Source: Flagellimonas chongwuensis
Lineage (GTDB): Bacteria > Bacteroidota > Bacteroidia > Flavobacteriales > Flavobacteriaceae
Assembly: GCF_013376415.1 (NCBI RefSeq)
Contig: NZ_WYET01000012.1
Location: 1 to 64,000 of the forward strand
Length of the DNA stretch: 64,000 bases
Direction of reading: 5' to 3'
The notes beneath the pieces were generated by a model, which saw only the letters and a program-made list of their open reading frames with translations, was not told where the DNA came from and did no database searches. Made by a program: the position numbers and the translations under genes. Positions within the stretch are counted from its first letter, which is position 1; each line of letters starts with the position of its first letter. Shown here one piece after another: positions 42,901-50,318 of this stretch.

Positions 42901-43316
42901 ACAACTTTACCAAGTACAAGAACCATTTCTTTAACCAAGCAGCATACAATAAGGAAAATGTATTGTTAAACGCTTGGTCGGAAACAAATACAGGTAGCAG
43001 TATTCCTAGATTATCTTTGGATGATCCAAACAACAACATCCGTCCTTCCACCTATTATGTAGAAAATGGATCTTACGTTCGATTGACCAATCTTCAGGTA
43101 GGCTATTCGATTGACCCGGAAATCTTGGGTGGAATGAATCTTAGGATTTATGCGCAGGCGAGCAACCTTTTCACCATTACGGATTACAGTGGAATGAATC
43201 CACAAGTGGGGCTTCAGAACTATGGTGGAAGCAATCGTAATCTTGATATAGGCATTGACCGAGGATTGTATCCTCCGAGCAGGACTTTTGTAATCGGATG
43301 TAACTTAAAACTTTAA
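39948..43316 (+). CDS. SusC/RagA family TonB-linked outer membrane protein
   Basis: 1122 residues. Signal peptide (LLTLLLCLPLLGRAAV), then an STN signalling domain (about 35-105; VALEKVFDLIEKQTGKKFIY, VNLESVLEELKNKANVDF) that links to FecR, a carboxypeptidase-regulatory-like domain (about 115-200; SGKVIDEAGAPIPGANVFVD), the TonB box/plug region (LDEIVVVGYGTEARRNITGA, IRVRGFSTINSNDPLVIIDG) and a C-terminal beta barrel. It imports a large nutrient across the outer membrane with SusD. Genes around it (sigma, FecR, phosphatases) give the regulatory and substrate clue. Confidence 0.95.
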   Translation: MKKLNLLTLLLCLPLLGRAAVVPISASILVSTQNFEIINLNLKSVALEKVFDLIEKQTGKKFIYAADAQNLQQRISIDANKVNLESVLEELKNKANVDFKVTEQGVLVKFIQEQRSISGKVIDEAGAPIPGANVFVDGTDYGTVSDFDGNFSLDIPSNFKVLSITYIGYQRQDVDIEQLNSVTVTLLESASQLDEIVVVGYGTEARRNITGAIASVSPEEIVTQPKANVVEMLDGRLPGVQIMSDNSPGGGTSIRVRGFSTINSNDPLVIIDGIPASNGLNGINPSDIETIQVLKDAASASIYGSRAANGVVIITTKKGSDTSGEYVVSFDGYAGLQSSYNLPRMLNAQQYGDLLWEATLNDGGTPSNDIYGNNPNQAVIPQWLDADQTIPSADVDWVNEIMQTAMIQSYNVSLAKGDSKNQNLFSLGYYNQEGLIKYTGFERYSARFNSAYNIGDFLTIGENFTANYKEQVSVGTNSALGSIILTAMQFPSIVPVKDINGAYAGNPINDSNNPMGQLYRNKDNKQKRVQALGNVYANLYVSDFTFKTSFGLDYQNYNIRSFSPTYDEILSTNNTNSLTTSNNFNYQFSFTNTLNYKKQFGKHNVDALIGQEAIEYNYEGFSASVSEFLYEDENFRYLSFGTENMLNSGSANGWSLNSYFGRVNYNFDEKYLFTATVRRDGSSRFSEDNRWGTFPAFSLGWRLDREDFFNPNGVISSLMLRGSWGQTGNQEISNYATVDSYRNNNSNSNYAIDGAQESVYIGLTQSRIPNADLKWETTTQTSVGVDLGLLENRLSITADYYVKNTDDILVYNTVPLTYGGTNDGQWVNDGKMKNSGFELDINYNDMVGDLGYNIGINLTGSKNELTELNTSDYLGIPSSSLHSVNFDQEISRSAVGEPIASFYGYVADGLFQSQAEVDSYGMQPNAQPGDIRFKDVDGDGDVDADDRTFIGSPHPDVMLGLNLQFNYKDFDLGILFNGSFGNDTYNFTKYKNHFFNQAAYNKENVLLNAWSETNTGSSIPRLSLDDPNNNIRPSTYYVENGSYVRLTNLQVGYSIDPEILGGMNLRIYAQASNLFTITDYSGMNPQVGLQNYGGSNRNLDIGIDRGLYPPSRTFVIGCNLKL

Positions 43317-43322
43317 ACAGCC

Positions 43323-44999
43323 ATGAAAAACATATTAAAAATAAATTCAAAATATATAATGGTAGGTGCTACTTTGGCACTTACGGTCTTGGGTTCTTGC
43401 TCCAAGGACTTTTTGGAAGAAACTACTTTTGGAGAGGTTTCCCCTTCAGAAATTACAAAAGCAGAGAATGTTGAAAAAGCCATTATATCTGCTTACAGCG
43501 TATTGAATGGTCAGATAGACGGAGCTAGTAATGCGTATAATTCCCCTGCCTCCAACTGGAGCTTCGGAGACGTAGTCTCCGATGACTGCTACAAAGGAGG
43601 AGGAGGTACCGGAGACCAGAACCAGATCCATCAAATGGAATTATACAATACCACGCCCGCCACCTATGATGTTGAGCGTAAGTGGATGGCCCTTTTCGAA
43701 GGAGTGAAAAGAACCAATGAGGCCATGAAATTGTTGAATGCTTCTGAGGACTTCGATGCTTCGTTAAAAACACAAAGAACAGGGGAGCTGAGGTTTTTAA
43801 GGGGTCATTATTATTTTGAACTTAAAAAAATCTATGGTCAAATTCCTTATATCGATGAAACTGCCGAAACAGTTTCCGATTATGCGCGTTCGAATACGGA
43901 ATTTACTTCCGCAGAAATTTGGGCCAAAATAGAGGCGGATTTTCAAGCAGCATATGATGTATTGCCAAGCAGCCAAGAAGAAGTGGGTAGACCTACAGAC
44001 CTTGCTGCTATGGCATATTTGGCGAAAGCCTACCTATTTCAAGAAAAATGGCAGGATGTCTTTGATGCGACCACTATTGTCATGGGCGGAAACTATGGGT
44101 TGATGGAGGATTTCCAATCAGTGTTCTTGCCCGAAAACGATAACGGTCAAGAGGTTATTTTTGCCGTGCAGTATTCGGTGAACGATGGTCAAGGGAGTAA
44201 CTATAATGGAAGTATAGGTGACCGTTTAACAGCACCTGGAGGTCCATTCTATTCCCAGTATGGATTTCACCGCCCAACTCAAAATTTGGTAAATGCATTC
44301 AAAACAAATGCTACAGGGTTGCCTATTAACGATAATGTTGATGTGACCGAAACCGATTTTGTGGACCCTCGTTTGGACATTACCATAGGTAGACCAGGTA
44401 TACCTTACAAGGACCTCGAAGTTATTTATGAGGCCAACTGGGCAAGGGATTTGGCAACATACGGCCCATTTGGCCCTAAAAAGAGAATCCTTTCCGCTAA
44501 CTCGCCATACCACGTTACGGTTTGGCCTTATGTCGATGCACTAAACTATTATATCATACGCTATGCTGAAGTGTTGTTGTGGAGAGCAGAGGCCGCGGTT
44601 GAATTGGGTAATTTGGAGGAAGCTCGGACTTTGGTGAACCAAATTCGGGAGCGTGCAGCCAATTCTGAATATGTGCAAGCATTGGACGGTTCGGGAGATG
44701 CAGCCAAGTACAATATTGGTACTTACGACACGGTTTGGACCGATGCCATCGATGCAATGGAGAAAGTTCGCATGGAATCTCGTTTAGAACTTGCCATGGA
44801 AGGACACCGTTTCTTCAATTTGGTTCGTTGGGGAATCGCCAAAGAAGTTATCGATGATTACTTGGAGGTTGAAAAAACCAAAAGAACCCACCTGACCAAT
44901 GCCGCATTTACCCAAGGTAAAAATGAGTACTGGCCAATTCCACAGGAATATATTGACAGTGTCGACGAAGGTCTGGTAACCCAGAACAACGGATACTAA
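43323..44999 (+). CDS. SusD/RagB family outer membrane lipoprotein
   Basis: 558 residues. Lipoprotein signal with lipobox VLGSCSKDFLEE. The helical TPR-like scaffold of SusD is visible from KRTNEAMKLLNASEDFDA and LRFLRGHYYFELKKIYGQIPY, through the DLAAMAYLAKAYLFQEKW repeats, to the C-terminal VRMESRLELAMEGHRFFNLVRWG and WPIPQEYIDS. It caps the SusC porin and binds the substrate at the cell surface. It begins 6 bases after the SusC gene. A strong terminator follows. Confidence 0.95.
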   Translation: MKNILKINSKYIMVGATLALTVLGSCSKDFLEETTFGEVSPSEITKAENVEKAIISAYSVLNGQIDGASNAYNSPASNWSFGDVVSDDCYKGGGGTGDQNQIHQMELYNTTPATYDVERKWMALFEGVKRTNEAMKLLNASEDFDASLKTQRTGELRFLRGHYYFELKKIYGQIPYIDETAETVSDYARSNTEFTSAEIWAKIEADFQAAYDVLPSSQEEVGRPTDLAAMAYLAKAYLFQEKWQDVFDATTIVMGGNYGLMEDFQSVFLPENDNGQEVIFAVQYSVNDGQGSNYNGSIGDRLTAPGGPFYSQYGFHRPTQNLVNAFKTNATGLPINDNVDVTETDFVDPRLDITIGRPGIPYKDLEVIYEANWARDLATYGPFGPKKRILSANSPYHVTVWPYVDALNYYIIRYAEVLLWRAEAAVELGNLEEARTLVNQIRERAANSEYVQALDGSGDAAKYNIGTYDTVWTDAIDAMEKVRMESRLELAMEGHRFFNLVRWGIAKEVIDDYLEVEKTKRTHLTNAAFTQGKNEYWPIPQEYIDSVDEGLVTQNNGY

Positions 45000-45016
45000 C
45001 AAAATTTCAAATAAAG

Positions 45017-45042
45017 GGGTGGCTACAGAGCCACCCTTTTTT
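45017..45042 (+). terminator. Intrinsic terminator after SusD gene
   Basis: GGGTGGCT (45017-45024), loop ACAG, AGCCACCC (45029-45036), then a T run (45037-45042). It ends the SusC-SusD transcript; the YdcF-like gene starts 12 bases later, so it must have its own promoter or depend on read-through. Confidence 0.85.
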
Positions 45043-45053
45043 AAATCAATGGC

Positions 45054-46289
45054 ATGAAAAAACTGATTCTTTTTTCATTGGTTGTTGGTTGTGCCCTTAT
45101 TTCTCGGGCGCAAACCATAACCCAAGATTACCCCAACAGGACTAAACAAAGGTTACAAGCAAAAAATTTCTATTTGTTTTCAGCAGTGGAAAACGATAAA
45201 GAGATTGTGAATCTCTTAAAAACGGACAAACAATTGAAAACTTACTGGGATACAATGACAATGTCATCGGAGTCCTTGCCAAAGAATCCAAGGGAAATAA
45301 TTGCTCCATTTTTGTGGTCAAGAAGTGATATCGAGGCCGTTGGAAAACGATTGGTGAAATTGTCCAAGGGCAATGCCCACTTCAAGGAACTTTTGCAGAA
45401 ACTAAGAAATTCAAAGCAGTACGCCAATTTTGAAGATGCTTCTGATGACGAATACCTTTATAAAATATGGGAACAATGCGCCAAGGGATTGGATACGGTG
45501 TTGGAAGTGTATGGAGCAGGTAAAATGCCATTTTATAGAAATATTGATTCGATTTCATTCGATGCAAAATCGAAACGATATCACTACGCCGTTTCTACCC
45601 TTAAAACAGAGGCGATTGAAGATGCCCAAGAAACACAACTGTTCTTTCAGCCAAGTTTAAATCTTGCTTTAAACCTTTTGTATGCAAACCATAAGGACGA
45701 AGCCGTTCGTTATGATCCATTGGACAAAAAGGAGAACGCCGAAGCAATCCGTGCTATCAAAACCACAGATTTTAAGGCTTTTCCTTATGCCTCTATTGTG
45801 GTTTTAGGAGGAGGGCCGGAAAATTACCGAGATAAGCTTTCCATAGCTGGAAAGATTAATCTTCAATTGGCGATGAGGGAATACCGGGCTCAAAAAGCAC
45901 CTTTTATAATTGTTTCAGGAGGACATGTCCATCCGTATATGACGCCTTATTATGAGGCCGTGGAAATGAAACAAGAGCTTATTGTGGAATATGGTGTTCC
46001 AGAGGAAAATATCATCATTGAGCCCTACACTAGGCACACCACGACCAATATGCGCAATGCAACCCGTTTGATGGTTGACTATGGAATTCCATTGGATCAG
46101 AAAAGCTTGGTGGTGACCAACCCTTTACATAGCGATTATACTGGCAGTGAAAATTTTAAAAAGCGTTGTAAGAACGAGTTGGGTTATCAGCCCGTGAATA
46201 TCCATGCAAGGTTGTCTCCAACAACTCTTGAGTTTACGGGAAACATAGTTTCATTCCATCAAAACCCAAATCAACCCTTAGACCCTTAG
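45054..46289 (+). CDS. YdcF family (DUF218) protein, exported
   Basis: 411 residues with a signal peptide (ILFSLVVGCALISRAQ). The C-terminal DUF218 domain (about 230-385) has the nucleotide-binding-like beginning ASIVVLGGGPENYR, then IIVSGGHVHPYMTPY, VPEENIIIEPYTRHTTTNMR and SLVVTNPLHSDY. YdcF/SanA proteins work in envelope processes, and some bind S-adenosylmethionine or affect vancomycin/high-temperature sensitivity. The N-terminal 200 residues are helical and unrecognised. It stands right after the SusCD terminator and before the phosphatase gene. Confidence 0.8.
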   Translation: MKKLILFSLVVGCALISRAQTITQDYPNRTKQRLQAKNFYLFSAVENDKEIVNLLKTDKQLKTYWDTMTMSSESLPKNPREIIAPFLWSRSDIEAVGKRLVKLSKGNAHFKELLQKLRNSKQYANFEDASDDEYLYKIWEQCAKGLDTVLEVYGAGKMPFYRNIDSISFDAKSKRYHYAVSTLKTEAIEDAQETQLFFQPSLNLALNLLYANHKDEAVRYDPLDKKENAEAIRAIKTTDFKAFPYASIVVLGGGPENYRDKLSIAGKINLQLAMREYRAQKAPFIIVSGGHVHPYMTPYYEAVEMKQELIVEYGVPEENIIIEPYTRHTTTNMRNATRLMVDYGIPLDQKSLVVTNPLHSDYTGSENFKKRCKNELGYQPVNIHARLSPTTLEFTGNIVSFHQNPNQPLDP

Positions 46290-46528
46290 GGAAATGAAAG
46301 ATCATGAGTGAGATGGCATAATCAAAAACCCACATGGGCAGGTAAATGCCTTTTGGGGCTTCTTTTGGGATTGGAAAATCAATCTACAAAAGATTGACCA
46401 AAACTTAACTTTAAGAAGATGGTCGATTTAATTGAGTTTGTTTATTTGTTTAATTATCATAGGTGCAGCCATTAATTGGCTGTGCCTTGATTAAATGGAT
46501 ACCTTTTATAAAAAATAAATTATTACAT

Positions 46529-48085
46529 ATGAAAATGCAACTCAAAGTGTTGGTTTTAATGTTGGTTTCAGTAACATTTGGAAAAACCTTTGGACAACAA
46601 CTGCCACGCATTTATAAGGCACCGGAATTTGATGTGGAATGGCGGCAACCCACAAACCACCCCGATAGAATTGTCCTTTCCTATGGGGAAGATCCATCCA
46701 CAACTGCTAGTGTCACTTGGAGAACCTCTTCGGAAATAGATACTGCCTATGCTGAAATTGCAATTGCTACCGCCGCTCCTAAATTTTGGCGGAATGCAAG
46801 CACGATCAAAGCGGTAACCACAACTTTTGATGCATTGGAAATCAATGAAGCTGAAGTGCTGGCGAACTATCATTCTGTGTGGTTCCCGGATTTAAAAAGT
46901 GGTACTACCTATGCTTATCGAGTAGGAGACGGCAAACGGTGGAGCGAGTGGATTCAATTTAAAACCGCACCAATGGAAAGTAAGGACAGGTTCTCATTTT
47001 TATATGTAGGAGACACCCAAAATTTCATATTGGAGTTATGGTCACGTTTAATCAGGGAGAGCTATAAAAAAGCCCCGGATGCAAGGTTTATTGTTCATGC
47101 GGGGGATCTTGTGAACAATGCCCATAATGAACAGCAATGGCAAGAATGGTTTGATGCAGGTGGTTGGATTCACGGAACTATTGGGGCATTTCCAATTCCT
47201 GGCAACCATGAGTATCGAAATTTGACACCTGAAGCATCTGAGAGAAGCCTCTCCCTACAATGGAAACATCAATTTACGTTACCTGATAATGGGCCGGAAG
47301 GATTGGAGGAAACAGCCTATTTTATGGACTATCAAAATATGCGAATCATTGGATTGAATAGTAACGTAGATCACCAAAAACAAGCCAAGTGGGTAGAGAA
47401 ATTGCTTTCGGAAACAGATAAAGACTGGAAGATTGTTACGTTTCACCATCCTTTGTTTTCTGCTTCCGATGGCCGGGACAACAAAGAGTGGAGGGAGTTG
47501 ATGAAACCTATTTTTGACAAATATGAAGTGGATCTTGTATTGCAGGGACATGATCATAGTTATGCCCGAGGTAGAGTTTCTCCCAATGAAAATGTTTTGG
47601 ATGGTGTTAACATGAGAGACAAAACAGGAACTGTATATGTAGTTTCGGTAAGTGGAGGTAAAATGTATGGATTGCGCAAAAACGCATGGGAAGGTTATGA
47701 GGCCCAAAGAGACAGAGCGGCGGAGAATACCCAATTATTTCAGGTAATCACTATTGAGAATGATAAATTATCTTTTGAATCCTACACTGCTGTTGGGGAA
47801 CTTTATGATGCTTTTGACTTAATTAAAAAGGCTGGCCAACCTAACGAGTTTGTTGGACGAGACAATGAAGCGATTGCCGAACGTAGATTTTCCAATACCA
47901 TTCCCTATCAAGATCCACTGCCCGAAGGAGCAGAAGAGTCATTATTGTCAAGATACCCCGGTTATGAAGTAAATGGAGTAAGATTTGTAAATGATAATGA
48001 ATTTATAGGATATAAAGTCCGATTGGATAAGGAGGGTGAAAGAAAGGAGCTCTCTTTGGATGTGAATGGAAAAATTTTGGAATAA
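46529..48085 (+). CDS. Purple acid phosphatase-like metallophosphoesterase, exported
   Basis: 518 residues from the preferred start at 46529 (MKMQLKVLVLMLVSVTFGKTFGQ signal peptide in parts). An N-terminal fibronectin III-like domain (about 30-150) precedes the metallophosphoesterase core. Ligand motifs are FLYVGDTQN, VHAGDLVNNAH, PIPGNHEYR, FHHPLFSA and LQGHDHSYARG, the Asp/His/Asn set of the purple acid phosphatase family. It would release phosphate from organic phosphate esters in the periplasm or at the surface. It follows the YdcF-like gene by about 240 bases, next to the SusCD locus, which suggests uptake of a phosphorylated substrate. Confidence 0.86.
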   Translation: MKMQLKVLVLMLVSVTFGKTFGQQLPRIYKAPEFDVEWRQPTNHPDRIVLSYGEDPSTTASVTWRTSSEIDTAYAEIAIATAAPKFWRNASTIKAVTTTFDALEINEAEVLANYHSVWFPDLKSGTTYAYRVGDGKRWSEWIQFKTAPMESKDRFSFLYVGDTQNFILELWSRLIRESYKKAPDARFIVHAGDLVNNAHNEQQWQEWFDAGGWIHGTIGAFPIPGNHEYRNLTPEASERSLSLQWKHQFTLPDNGPEGLEETAYFMDYQNMRIIGLNSNVDHQKQAKWVEKLLSETDKDWKIVTFHHPLFSASDGRDNKEWRELMKPIFDKYEVDLVLQGHDHSYARGRVSPNENVLDGVNMRDKTGTVYVVSVSGGKMYGLRKNAWEGYEAQRDRAAENTQLFQVITIENDKLSFESYTAVGELYDAFDLIKKAGQPNEFVGRDNEAIAERRFSNTIPYQDPLPEGAEESLLSRYPGYEVNGVRFVNDNEFIGYKVRLDKEGERKELSLDVNGKILE

Positions 48086-48416
48086 CTAAATTTATCTTTA
48101 CAATTATTCGATGCCATAGAAGGCATAGGCTTCAATTCCTGCCATCGATAACCGTATCAATAAAAAAAGTAACTCTACTGGTAATTTCTGGTTGGCGTTG
48201 CGAGAGATAGATGATGTTTGTGATATGGTGTAAATTTCACGTTATCAGTTTTTTACTTTTTGTAATCGTGCTTGGTCTTCCATATCGTTCTTCTTTTGGA
48301 CTTTATCCGCACTTAGATTAGATTTTGGTCATTTCCTTCCTTTTTTTGGTTACCTAGGCCATAGGCACACCACCTAATTTTGTCGTGTAACAATGATGAA
48401 ATTAAATCGGGGAGCC
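48086..48416. other. Intergenic region, repeat shared with efflux promoter
   Basis: 331 bases without a gene. AGATTTTGGTCATTT (48320-48334), 82 bases before the preferred start of the unknown exported gene, recurs exactly at 48887-48901, 78 bases before the RND adaptor gene. It may be a shared activator site. The rest holds nothing recognisable. Confidence 0.45.
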
Positions 48417-48887
48417 ATGAAAACAATCAATTTTATAAACAAAGTGCTACTATCTTTTGTTATGGTAGGGCTAAGTGCCCAAGCACAAACAAAGGACACA
48501 GGTATTGAAACCAAGCAAATGGTTGAAAACTCCTTGGAGCTTTTCAAACAGCTATCAAACGATATTGCACTTGATGAGGAATTTAATTACCGAAAGGAAC
48601 TTAAGGCATCCAGAGCCGAACAGACCATGTTCTATTTTAGGGACACTAAAATAAGCAAGACCCAATTGTTGAGGCACTTTAAAAGAGCCGCAAGAAGTTC
48701 GGACAACAGCATACAGTTCAAGACCTATTTTTTGGAAAGGCAACTATACTTTATCAATAAACTGGACAGAAAAACCCTTTCCGGAGTGTATGATGCCATG
48801 CGTTCAAAAACTTTGAACGGATACTTGGATATATTGGCCGTATTCGCAGCTACTGACCAAATAATGCCAACCATGGTGCGCAGTTAA
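48417..48887 (+). CDS. Exported protein of unknown function beside RND efflux operon
   Basis: 156 residues from the preferred start at 48417 (MKTINFINKVLLSFVMVG); the frame reaches back to 48393. A signal peptide ends near SAQAQ. The mature protein is helical with many charged residues (ENSLELFKQLSNDIALDEEF, RHFKRAARSSDNSIQFKTYF, then LSGVYDAMRSKTLNGYLDIL), and no family was recognised. Its promoter region shares the 15-base repeat with the efflux operon that follows. A partner of efflux or of stress adaptation is a guess from context. Confidence 0.65.
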   Translation: MKTINFINKVLLSFVMVGLSAQAQTKDTGIETKQMVENSLELFKQLSNDIALDEEFNYRKELKASRAEQTMFYFRDTKISKTQLLRHFKRAARSSDNSIQFKTYFLERQLYFINKLDRKTLSGVYDAMRSKTLNGYLDILAVFAATDQIMPTMVRS

Positions 48888-48901
48888 GATTTTGGTCATT
48901 T
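48887..48901. repeat. 15-bp repeat upstream of RND adaptor gene
   Basis: AGATTTTGGTCATTT, identical to 48320-48334. It lies in the gap between the unknown exported gene and the efflux adaptor gene. An AraC regulator encoded at 55037 is the obvious candidate for binding such a site. Confidence 0.45.
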
Positions 48902-48979
48902 TTGAAAATAATATGGTTATCAAGAATGGCAACGCCTCCAATAATTTTGTTCACATAATCTAAAATCAAAGTAGAAATC

Positions 48980-50194
48980 ATGATACGACTAAATTTAAAC
49001 ACAAAGAAAAACCTGACCATAGGTGTTATGGTTTTGGCAATATCAGTATTCATTTATGCTTTTACAAGTGCTGAAAATGAAACTGAAAAACAAGAAGCAG
49101 GGGTGGCCGCACTTCCAGTAGAGGTAGCTAAGCCCATATTTGAGAACATTACGGAATGGGACGAATATACCGGTAGGTTCGAGGCCAGTAGCAGGGTAGA
49201 GGTACGAGCCCGGGTGAGCGGCTTTTTGGAAAAAGTCAACTTCCAGGACGGAGAGCTTGTGAAAAAAGGACAAGTATTGTTCGTAATCGACCAAAGACCT
49301 TATAGAATTGCTTTGGATGAGGCAAAGGCCAATTATGCCCAAGCCCTGGCATCGCTAAAAACAGCGCAGGACAATTTTGAAAGGGTAGAATCCTTACGGG
49401 AGACAGGAGCTTTGTCCATTGAGGAATATGACAGAAGAAAACAGGCGCTGGTTCATGCTGAGGCAAGCATCCAATTAGCACAGGCAAAGGTGGACAATGC
49501 TAAACTCAATTTAGAGTTTACGGAAGTGAAAGCACCTATTTCGGGACTTGTTAGTAGAGATAGGGTAAATGAAGGGAACCTAGTGGATGGTGGTAGTGCC
49601 AATTCCACCTTGTTGACCACTATTGTTGCCACTAGTCCCATCCATTTCTATTTTACAGGAAGTGAATCCGATTACTTAAGATATGTGCGATTGGCCAGAA
49701 ATGGGGAACGTGGTGAGGCCCGTTCCGAAGCATTGCCCGTATTTATCAAATTATTGGACGAGGACGAATTCGTGCACCAGGCCAAGATGGACTTTGTTGA
49801 CAACGAGATTGACATCAATTCCGGTACCATTGAAAGTAGGGCAGTTCTTGAGAACAAGGATCACTTATTAGAGCCCGGAATGTACGGTAAGGCACGATTA
49901 GTGGGAAGTGCCGAACACAAGGCAATGATGGTCCCCGATGAAATTATCGGTACCAACCAGTCCATTCGCTTTATCTACACCTTGTCAGAAGACAATCAAG
50001 TTGTAAGCAAGGCAGTAACATTGGGTCCTTTACATTCCAATGGACTTAGGATTGTCAGGGACGGTATTTTGCCAGAGGATCAGGTCATTGTAAATAATCT
50101 ACAAAAAATAAGACCCGGTATGGTGGTAAGTCCTTCACAAGTAGCCATACAGGGAGAGGTGAACAACCTGACAACGGTGGCCCAGGTAGATTGA
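48980..50194 (+). CDS. RND efflux periplasmic adaptor (MFP) subunit
   Basis: 404 residues. An N-terminal membrane anchor (LTIGVMVLAISVFIYAFTSA) without a lipobox. The barrel-sandwich hybrid and coiled-coil hairpin domains follow (VRARVSGFLEKVNFQDGELV, KKGQVLFVIDQRPYRIALDE, LKTAQDNFERVESLRETGAL), then the beta-barrel and membrane-proximal domains (DHLLEPGMYGKARLVGSA, IRPGMVVSPSQVA). It bridges the RND pump and the TolC-like channel. First gene of the operon; the adaptor, pump and channel genes lie in that order. Confidence 0.93.
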   Translation: MIRLNLNTKKNLTIGVMVLAISVFIYAFTSAENETEKQEAGVAALPVEVAKPIFENITEWDEYTGRFEASSRVEVRARVSGFLEKVNFQDGELVKKGQVLFVIDQRPYRIALDEAKANYAQALASLKTAQDNFERVESLRETGALSIEEYDRRKQALVHAEASIQLAQAKVDNAKLNLEFTEVKAPISGLVSRDRVNEGNLVDGGSANSTLLTTIVATSPIHFYFTGSESDYLRYVRLARNGERGEARSEALPVFIKLLDEDEFVHQAKMDFVDNEIDINSGTIESRAVLENKDHLLEPGMYGKARLVGSAEHKAMMVPDEIIGTNQSIRFIYTLSEDNQVVSKAVTLGPLHSNGLRIVRDGILPEDQVIVNNLQKIRPGMVVSPSQVAIQGEVNNLTTVAQVD

Positions 50195-50318
50195 TATTGG
50201 AGTAACAGCCAACTGTAAAATTACAATCAACAAAAAGTAAACTTCTTTTGCCCTCCAGACCCCATATAATTGGGAGTTTGGATGGGCAGCGGGAGACCTA
50301 TCATCAAAAAGTAAAGCA

